In this document: piece by piece, positions 56,375-64,000 of the stretch | Numbering within the stretch: position 1 is the first letter of the stretch | Layout of the letters: each line of letters opens with the position of its first letter | Source: Miscanthus floridulus | Lineage: Eukaryota; Streptophyta; Magnoliopsida; Poales; Poaceae | Direction: 5' to 3' | Length of the DNA: 64,000 nt | Assembly: GCF_019320115.1 (NCBI RefSeq) | Contig: NC_089594.1 | Span: forward strand, 23,243,086-23,307,085 | Position numbers and translations under genes: made by a program | The notes under the pieces: generated by a model | Databases searched by the model: none | Told to the model about the DNA's origin: nothing | Seen by the model: only the letters and a program-made list of their open reading frames with translations

Positions 56375-56382
56375 TTTATATA
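56375..56382 (+). promoter_or_regulatory. TATA box of the transporter gene
   Basis: TTTATATA lies in a pyrimidine-rich context, followed about 30 bp later by C/T-rich sequence suitable for transcription start. The ATG at 56542 is the first in the predicted transcript and has a good context (GGCCATGGAC). The longer open frame back to 56167 crosses this TATA box and is therefore not used. Confidence 0.6.
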
Positions 56383-56541
56383 CCGCACCACCTCGCCCTC
56401 GCCAGCTCGCCACACGCCCACACATCTCCTCCGTCCCGCTCCTCTTCTCCAAATCCTCCTGATCACTCCCGCCGCCATCACCGCTCCACCAGCAACCAAC
56501 CCAAGGGCGTGGGCGCGTGCGTGTGCTTGGCGGCGGCGGCC

Positions 56542-59500
56542 ATGGACAAGGGCTTGGCGCTAGCGTCGTCCGACGACGTCCACCAAGGCCACCCTTCTGG
56601 GGTCACCGCGAGCGCAATCGGCGTCGGCGCGGGGTCCTCCTCCTCGTCGTCGTTCGCGAGCTGGCGCGCGTACGGGCGCGCGCTAGCGCAGACCCCGCGC
56701 CGCCTGTCGCGCCGCGCGTTTGCCGCGACGGCGCCCCGGGAGGAGATGAGCCGCGTGCGGGCGCGGTCGGGCGCCGACATGGCCCGGGCCCTGCGGTGGT
56801 GGGACCTCGTCGGGCTGGGCCTGGGTGGCATGGTGGGTGCGGGCGTCTTCGTCACCACGGGCCGCGCCGCGCGGCTCTACGCGGGGCCCGGCGTCGTGGT
56901 TTCCTACGCCATTGCGGGGCTCTGCGCGCTGCTCTCCGCCTTCTGCTACACCGAGTTCGCCGTCGACTTGCCCGTCGCCGGCGGCGCCTTCAGCTACCTC
57001 CGCGTCACCTTCGGTGAGTCCTGAGTCGTTTGTCGTGGGCCGTGGCCGCCCCGCACCGTCGCTTGGTTTCGTCCCGTTTCTTCCGTTCCTCTCGTCGTCT
57101 TGGCGATGTTTTCTTTCCTTTCATGGATTCCTTGACTCCTTATTTTTTATACAGAAAGATCACTGTATTTGTGATCAAGGAATTGAAGTGCCTCTCGTCG
57201 TCTTGGCGATGTTTTCTTTCCTTTCATGGATTCCTTGACTCCTTATTTTTTTTTATTCTTACAAAGTAAGATTTGTTTTTTCCTTTACCACCCTACGAAA
57301 AGATTTGCCTTTCACTTTGTCGTCGGCAGTTAATTCAGTTTCTTTTTTTTTCTTGTCTCAACAGCACGAAATCATCGTAATAATGCACTTCCAAATCAAA
57401 CATAAAATCCGCATGAGAGGAGGGGGGTTTGTCAATTGGTTGCTATTTATACCTGGCACGAACGGTTTAAAAAACGGACTGGGACGACGACGGTGACGTC
57501 CAACAGAAATTATCACGGGCCCAAACACAAACCGCTTGCCCTTTTCGCCCACATCCGCATGAGACGGAGACCGACCCAAGCAAGACCTGGTTTTTTTTTT
57601 TGTTGATTGAAGGACAAAGGGTCACGGTCATTTTCGCAGGCTCGCAGCCACCGTTTCCTCCGTCAGTAAACCATCCTGCATTTGCCGTGCAGATTCGCAT
57701 GGTCCTCCGACCTCCGTTAGTAAATCCTCCTAGCTGTACTTTATTCCGGTGACCTCGGGCTGACTGACAGCGACCGCTGCATCGTACGTCGTCTGCTGCT
57801 GCAGGGGAGATGGCGGCGTTCCTGACGGGTGCGAACCTGATCATGGAGTACGTCTTCTCCAACGCCGCCGTGGCGCGCAGCTTCACGGCCTACCTCGGCA
57901 CGGCGGTCGGCGTGGACGCGCCCAGCCAGTGGCGGATCACCGTGCACGGCCTGCCAGAGGGGTTCAACCAGGTGGACCTCGTCGCCGTCGCCGTCATCCT
58001 CCTCATCTCCGTCTGCATCTGCTACAGGTACGCGTACGCCGCGCGCTCCCTCCTCTCCTTCTGAATCTCTCGTCTCGTGATGTCAGGCTCGATCATGTGT
58101 CACCGTAGCACTCAGGTTTTTTTTTCTTTTTGTTTTATAAAAAGATTTTATCGTGGTTGCGAAAAGGATATTTGTTGTTGCTTCCAAGTGTCACTCTTGT
58201 TGCCTCTTCGTGCCTGCCTCTGCTCTGCGTTAGTGGGCAGTGGCACGATGAGAAGGAAAGGAATACCTGGTTTTCTGTGCACTCGAAAGCAAGTGCACGA
58301 CACTCTCGTGTCCTGTCCTCCTCATTTTGCTGCCTTGTGGTTGCATGCAGTACTCCATGGTTCTTCTCCGGAAATATTCCTAAGGTTCAGACAAAGCAGG
58401 GTCGATCAAATGGAGATTTTGTTCCGTTCCGTGGCAAGGAATCTTGTCGGTATCTGTTTTTCCAGTGTTGGAGTACCCTCCTTTTGGTTACGTGGTCGAA
58501 TGTTTTTATTACACCAAATGCTGGTGAACTTTGTCGAAAGAAGAGGATCAAATCAAAAGCTAGTAGCTGCTAGTCTAGCGACTGATTGGAGCAAATGCTG
58601 GGGAATTCTCGTACCTTTCTTTACACCTCATATAGTTCAAGAACCACACAAATCCTTGTGTAGCACAGCCGCGGAAATTAGGATTGGAGCAGCGTCGATC
58701 CTGAATGACTGAGAGAGATTGTGTTGTCTAAACAGTAAATTTTGCTACAAACACGTAAACCTGTTCTGACAAGTTTCCCTCTTTTCCTGCTCTTCTGCGA
58801 TCAATCGCACACAGCACCAAGGAGAGCTCGGTGGTGAACATGGTGCTGACGGCGGTGCACGTGGCGTTCATCCTGTTCATCATCGGGATGGGGTTCCGGC
58901 ACGGCGACGCGCGCAACCTGACGCGGCCGGCGGACCCGTCCCGCAGCCCCGGCGGGTTCTTCCCGCACGGCGCCGTGGGCGTGTTCAACGGCGCGGCCAT
59001 GGTGTATCTGAGCTACATCGGCTACGACGCCGTGTCCACCATGGCCGAGGAGGTGGAGCGGCCCGCGCGCGACATCCCCGTCGGCGTCTCCGGATCCGTC
59101 GTCCTCGTCACCGTGCTCTACTGCCTCATGGCCGCCTCCATGTCCATGCTCCTCCCCTACGACGCGGTACCACCTCTTGCTCTGACGTTTTTTGCCTGGC
59201 CCATGTGTCATTCACATGGTTTCTTGTTCTGCTCAGTCTATGAAACTTTGAAGATGCCAAAATTCTGCCTAGTTCAAGATTCCATCTAACATAAACAGCG
59301 TTTGAGAATCAGAGAGAGGGTAATGAGGATATGCTCTTTAACATAAAGGTCGATTGGGTGGCTATAGTTGCACACGACACGATTGATGCTGCTAGTACTG
59401 ATTTACAGTACACGGACCTTGGAGGCCTTCCATTTCTTCTTGTTGTGGAAAATAGCCTATATTTAGAGCTCATCTTTGGGTGCGTAGGTTAGAAGAGTTG

Positions 59501-60805
59501 GTGCCAGGCACCAGGCAGCCACTGCATCTGCATCTGATTCTTGGCACCGGCTTCTGTTTGTTCCATGTCCCCCTCAGCTTTTTTCTGGGATGTTGGTGGC
59601 GTGATTTGGGAGGAATCTGCCGTCCCAATCGCTCCTGGGCCGACGGCCTCGAATCCACTTTTTGCAAATATTAACAGAAGCAAAAGGAGAGATTTTTCGC
59701 TACCTTTTTCGATCGTGTGGTTGTCTTCTACCGAGTACTACATGCGACCACGAATAACAGTGACAGCCAGTAGAAGTAATCCTCAGTCAAGCTGACTAGA
59801 ATCGATCTGCCACAGTTCTTTTTCACCACCTGGTCCGGTTGTCTGAATGTTTCTTTTTCTTTTGTTTGGTTTGGTGATGATGAAGTGCACTGCAGATTGA
59901 TCCGGAGGCGCCGTTCTCGGGGGCGTTCAAGGGGCGGGAGCGGTCCGCGTGGGTGTCCAACGTCATCGGCGCCGGCGCCAGCCTCGGCATCCTCACCTCG
60001 CTCATGGTGGCCATGCTGGGGCAGGCGCGGTACCTGTGCGTCATCGGCCGCTCCGGCGTCATGCCGGCGTGGCTCGCCCGGGTCAACCCGCGCACCGCCA
60101 CCCCCGTCAACGCATCCGCCTTCCTCGGTGCGTATGCGGTTCCGTCCGTTCCAGCTCTTTAATTTGACATTCTGACGCCGATGGGTGGGCGGCGGCTGAC
60201 TTGCTTGCATCGCATCGCACGCAGGCGTCTTCACGGCGGCGCTGGCGCTGTTCACGGAGCTGGACATCCTGCTGAACCTCGTCTGCATCGGCACGCTCTT
60301 CGTCTTCTACATGGTGGCCAACGCCGTCGTGTACCGCCGCTACGTCGGCTCCGTCTCCGAGCTCGCCCGCGGCGGCAGCGGCGGGGCGAGATGGCCGACG
60401 CTCGTGTTCCTCCTGGTCTTCTCCCTGGCCGCGCTCGCCTTCACGCTGGCGTGGAAGCTGGTGCCACCCGAGCCGCGAGGCGTACGTGCGGGCCTCCTGG
60501 CGGCGTGCGCGGCGCTGGCGGTGGCCGTGGTCGCCGCGTTCCAGGCGCTGGTGCCGCAGGCGCGCGTCCCCGAGCTGTGGGGCGTCCCCGGGATGCCCTG
60601 GGTGCCCGCCGCGTCCGTCTTCCTCAACGTCTTCCTGCTGGGATCGCTGGACCGCCCCTCCTACGTCCGCTTCGCCATCTTCTCCGCCGCCGCGCTGCTC
60701 GTGTACGTGCTCTACAGCGTGCACGCCAGCTACGACGCCGAGGAGAGCGGCCGGCTCGACGTCGACGGCGGCAAGGTGCAAGACGAAGCGTGCACGGTGG
60801 TGTAG
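56542..60805 (+). CDS. CAT: Cationic amino acid transporter (CAT family), five exons
   Basis: Joined exons 56542-57013, 57805-58027, 58815-59166, 59896-60127 and 60225-60805 give 619 residues with no stops. All introns are GT-AG and phases fit. APC-superfamily transporter that moves Arg, Lys, His and related amino acids across plasma or internal membranes. Exon 1 has a Ser-rich N-terminus, then WWDLVGLGLGGMVGAGVFV (first helix, residues about 85-105) and LCALLSAFCYTEFAVDLPVA. Exon 2 has GANLIMEYVFSNAAVARSF. Exon 3 has VYLSYIGYDAVSTMAEEVER. Exon 4 has GAGASLGILTSLMVAMLGQA and RYLCVIGRSGVMPAWLA. Exon 5 has GTLFVFYMVANAVVYRRY, four further helices and a hydrophilic tail. Length and motifs fit the plant CAT1/CAT5/CAT8-like group; the exact paralogue is undecided. 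Expected 14 helices. Very GC-rich exons, typical of grasses. Confidence 0.93.
57092..57250 (+). repeat. Direct duplication in intron 1 of the transporter gene
   Basis: A roughly 60 bp segment (from CTCTCGTCGTCTTGGCGATG to TCCTTGACTCCTTATTTTTT) occurs twice, near 57091-57149 and 57191-57250, with about 40 bp between. Almost identical copies mean a recent local duplication. Confidence 0.85.
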
Positions 60806-61450
60806 TACGTTGCGTTGGGCCGGGGTGTCTGGCTGACGTCATAGAGGACTAATGCTAATCCGGTGTGGCTCACTTGCGATTTTTAACACGAAAGGTCGTA
60901 TGCTGACAAGACCACAGGAAAAGAATCTAACAAGGGCGGGTGATATATATATAACCATATATACAACCCGAAGGAAATAGACCAGAACAAAGGCTGAGAT
61001 ATGTATTCTGTAGTAACTTTGCAAAGATGAAAAATGTATATGCCAAGCAAAGAGAGATGCATATATTAATTTTATCCTATGGACTTCCTTCGAAAATGTT
61101 GTGATGCTGTGGGTGAATGATTTAATCAACCTCATGAATTTACTTATAACTTTTATGTATAACATTTTGCATGATAAAAATCTATGACCACTTTTTATTG
61201 TGATTTTTTATACAACTTTATAGCGGAACTTATCACAACAAGTTTTCATGATGACATTTTCTTTTTCTTTATTGAAAGAGAGCTTTATGGGGCTGCTTTT
61301 TTTTTTTTTTGCACAAAACACTATTTTTTTAAAACAGATTCATGGGTAAAGCTATTTTGTTTCCCATCTCAAAGGGATAAGATGGGAGAGAGCTGAAAAA
61401 AAAAGTAGCTTATCAGCTTCATCTCACACGTGTGAGGCCCAGCATGAAAA
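60806..61450. other. 3' flank and intergenic DNA
   Basis: Contains the 3' UTR of the transporter gene, whose polyadenylation site I cannot place (no clear AATAAA). AT-rich DNA follows with a T run near 61300-61312. No other gene. Confidence 0.4.
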
Positions 61451-62100
61451 AAGACTACTTATGTCCAAGCAGAGAGAGAGAGAGAGGGAGGGAGGCGCCG
61501 AGGCGTGGCCTGCCACCTGCCGGGGCACGACCGCCGGGCGTAGCCGCCAGCGGCGCGGCTCGCCGGAGCAACGGACCACCGGCGCGGCTCGCCATAGCGC
61601 GCAGGGCTGGGGCGCGTCCGCCGGAGGCGGGCGACTGGAGCACGGCTGCCAGGACACAGGGTGGGGGCACGACCGCCGAGGACGCAGGGCCGGGACGCTG
61701 CCCCCGGGGGCGCGAGGCCCGGGCGCCGCCAGCTAGGGGCGCGGCCGTCGGGGACCGCAAGGAGGGTCGCCGCCGCTGGGTGCGGGCCGCCGTGGGGGCT
61801 CGCGGACGCAAGGTAGCCGCTGGCCACCGGATGCCGCTCCTCCAGTTCTCCCGTGCCTCCCGGGCGCGGTGGTGGCGAGAGGACGAAGGCCATGGCCGCG
61901 GTGTCCTGGAGGCAGTGGAGGGGCTAGATCTGTTGCGCGTGGCGGAGCGGAGCACGAAGAAGAAGGTGGTGGCGGTGTGCTCCGAGCTCCCGGCGGTGAT
62001 GTTGGAGCCGTGCGGGGAGGATATTGCGGGGAGGAGATGGGGAAGAAAACGCATGGTCGTGGTTGAAGAAGGAAGAGAAAGGGCATTACAGTATTTTCAT
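61451..62100. other. GC-rich island, unsupported frames on both strands
   Basis: Open frames of up to 245 codons (+, 61432-62169) and 199 codons (-, 61455-62054) overlap completely. Composition is Gly/Arg/Ala/Pro-rich with no recognised domain. The island is flanked by AT-rich DNA with similar AGCTT-rich phrases (near 61400-61425 and 62150-62225), so it could be the cargo of a small element, but I could not define inverted ends. Confidence 0.35.
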
Positions 62101-62800
62101 TCTTTTGGGTATCATGCGAAGCTATTTTGCCAAAGTCTAAAAAAAAAACAACTTAGCTTCGTTGAGTAAGCTGTTCATGAAGCTGAAATGCAAAAAAAAA
62201 ATAACTTTATTAGTGAAGCTGAGCTGTGCTAAACTGGGCCTATGTACATGGCGTTCAGCTGGTAGGGTTTCGGCTCGTTTCCGTTTGTTTCAGCTTGTTT
62301 CAGTTTATTCTCTCTCACAGAATACTATTCAACCATCCAAAATCATCCAAAACCAGCCAAAACCTGACCGGCCGAACGCCCTCGTATTGCCCATAATGTT
62401 ATAATCATGAGCAACACGGTACTCGATACAAATGGGTGACCTTTTCAACTCAAATTTTATTCACAATTATTATTGAATAAATTTATTGTAACAATTTCTA
62501 CATATAACTTTTCTATCACTATTTTTACATTACTAAGTTCGACAAATAACTTACACACGTAACGTCTTTTGAAAAAAAAACGACATACAACTTATTATTC
62601 AACATAACTTTTATGCATAACTTGTTTCAGCCATACTTGTCAATAGTACACAGAAGCAAAATACTAGGTTAACATGGAAAAAGAATGAAAAAGCTAAGGA
62701 ATAAGGAGAGGGCAGACAAGTGTAATGTGGTCTGCAAAAAAAATTACATATGTTGATAAAATTACACAACCATTATGCAAAAGACTAACCTAATAAGGGC
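62101..62800. other. Intergenic, no recognised gene
   Basis: AT-rich DNA with no supported feature. Confidence 0.4.
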
Positions 62801-62809
62801 AACTTCAGT

Positions 62810-63440
62810 GTTAGCTACGAACGGAATTAACATCGAGCCTACTACAAGTCGATGTGTAGCATGGTTTATGTTCAGGAACCGGGACCATACCTTTGGCTAG
62901 TCGTCCCTTGGCCCATACATGTGCTTCCCGTGGCCGGGGCCATGTTGTGAATAACTCGTCATCTAGTTTCGCTGAACAAGCCATTACGAGAACCTTGCGA
63001 GAGTGGTCCGCCAAATTCAGAAGCACGTGCGGAGGTGTTTCCCGAAGGTTGACCAAGAAAGATCCTTACGAAAGTGATCCCCTAGCAAAGGTACACGACA
63101 TTCGAAGGTGTACTTGAGGGGCCAAGGACGCATGGCCCAAGAGAACGAAGAACTTCATATGGGCCCAAGAAGACAAGATTGTTCCTAAATGAACTTAGAG
63201 TACGCCCTACAAACTATGGGGGTTGTGTAATTTGGAGACGACTATCCATCTTCCCTATAAATATTAAAACCATGTAACAATTAAAGAGAGAATGAATATT
63301 GACACCACAACCTAATTTATCTCTTATGTCCGGTTGCCACCGAAGGACCTTCAATTCGGATCTCCGCCGAAGGTCACAAGCGTGGCCAATCCCTCCAATA
63401 GTTCGTTTCCCCTACCGTTAGCATTTGTATGTGGGACCCA
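62810..63440 (+). mobile_element. Possible LTR relic
   Basis: The stretch begins near TGTTAGCTACGAACGG. It has a TATA-like CTATAAATATTAAAACC (63257-63273) followed by an A-rich leader and CTCTTATGTCCGGTTG, resembling the U3/R layout of a copia-type LTR. I could not identify the right end, a partner LTR or a target duplication, so this is tentative. Confidence 0.25.
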
Positions 63441-64000
63441 TAGCCAATTAAAAGAAGTGTTCTTACCTTGCATTGGTCACATGTGTAGGAGAGGAGGGAC
63501 TCTCTAGTACAATTTTAGGGCTTCAACCAACTCACGCTACAGCAGCTACAGTACATGAACAGACCCTTGACTACACACGTGACACACTGACACGTGTCGT
63601 ATGAGAAACGACATCAGATAGGCTCATCTACCTGTTCTCAAAGTTATAAATAAACTAGGTGAATAATACTCCGAAAGTGATGTCTTATGAATGACAAATG
63701 AATTAATCATGCAAAGAAACTTCTTTAGAATTTCATGAAAATGGTACCTTGAATGCCATATCTATCATAATCTTCCTGACATGCTGCGACATGTGTGGGC
63801 AAGGTACTTCTCCTTGTGCTAATTTTGGCCCTGGGAAACAACAGTGAAAAAATGAACCATTCAACACAAAAGTAGAATTATCGACCTCACAACTTCAAAA
63901 CTCTGAAACCAACATGAAGAAGAAACATAAGCTCTAAGCATTTGCCTGTGGTTTGTCCCCTTCCTTCTGTGTGTAGCACTGTATATATAGACTGAGAAGC
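63441..64000. other. Intergenic, no recognised gene
   Basis: Nothing supported. Contains CACGTG-type sequences near 63571-63596 that may be chance. Confidence 0.35.

Noticed and set aside
56167..56541. N-terminal extension of the transporter frame to 56167
   Set aside because: It crosses the TATA box and encodes low-complexity Ser/Pro/Arg sequence with no counterpart in CAT proteins. The ATG at 56542 has a good context.
61432..62169. 245-codon frame and antisense partner
   Set aside because: Composition-driven Gly/Arg/Ala-rich frames on both strands without a domain; kept only as a GC-rich island.
1..64000. CRISPR arrays, bacterial operons, rRNA genes, phage genes
   Set aside because: Short repeats here are transposon subterminal motifs or tandem repeats. 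Gene structure and element types are those of a plant nuclear genome.

Overview
This is a window of grass nuclear genome, most like an Andropogoneae species (sorghum, sugarcane, Miscanthus type). The evidence is a GC-rich first exon in the one intact gene, GT-AG introns, dense nested LTR retrotransposons, CACTA elements with grass-type subterminal repeats (TTTGCCGAGTG, CTTTAGTCCCGGTTGG), and Harbinger and Stowaway MITEs. There is no bacterial or organellar gene structure. Only one host gene looks intact: a five-exon cationic amino acid transporter at 56542-60805 (+). Nearly everything else is transposable elements or their relics.

Layout. 1-7660: intergenic DNA with several 230-470 bp MITEs, a 305 bp foldback element and an LRR receptor-like pseudogene. 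7668-10606: two nested CACTA elements. 12082-39699: one large nested block. The outer Ty3/gypsy (Tat-type) element has LTRs at 12082-13370 and 38440-39699. It lacks pol and the gag core but carries an antisense gene (Transposase_28 / PF04195-like). A second element of the same family (16795-33641, TSD CTAGC) is inserted into that antisense gene. It carries gag, protease, RT, two RNase H domains and integrase, all broken by stops. Its 3' LTR is in turn interrupted by a 4.73 kb LTR-like element (28116-32848, TSD GTACT). 42292-53196: a PIF/Harbinger element with transposase and Myb/SANT genes, plus a GRF-zinc-finger/transmembrane pseudogene and another small ORF ending in a hydrophobic helix. A 4.75 kb relative of the same LTR-like element (42401-47147, TSD GGTAT) is inserted near its left end. 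53208-55870: a Stowaway MITE, a LINE-type RNase H relic and a 30-base poly(G) run. 55874-60805: a MITE in the promoter, then the transporter gene. 60806-64000: intergenic, with a GC-rich island and a possible LTR relic.

The insertions can be ordered. The outer retroelement came before the inner element, which came before the 4.73 kb element; the Harbinger came before the 4.75 kb element; CACTA-1 came before CACTA-2. Most premature stops in the dead element genes are TAG or TGA that look like CAG->TAG or CGA->TGA changes. This fits deamination at methylated CHG and CG sites, meaning long-term silencing. The most unusual content is the four-gene Harbinger element, and the pairing of a pol-less element with a pol-bearing relative that lacks most of the antisense gene.
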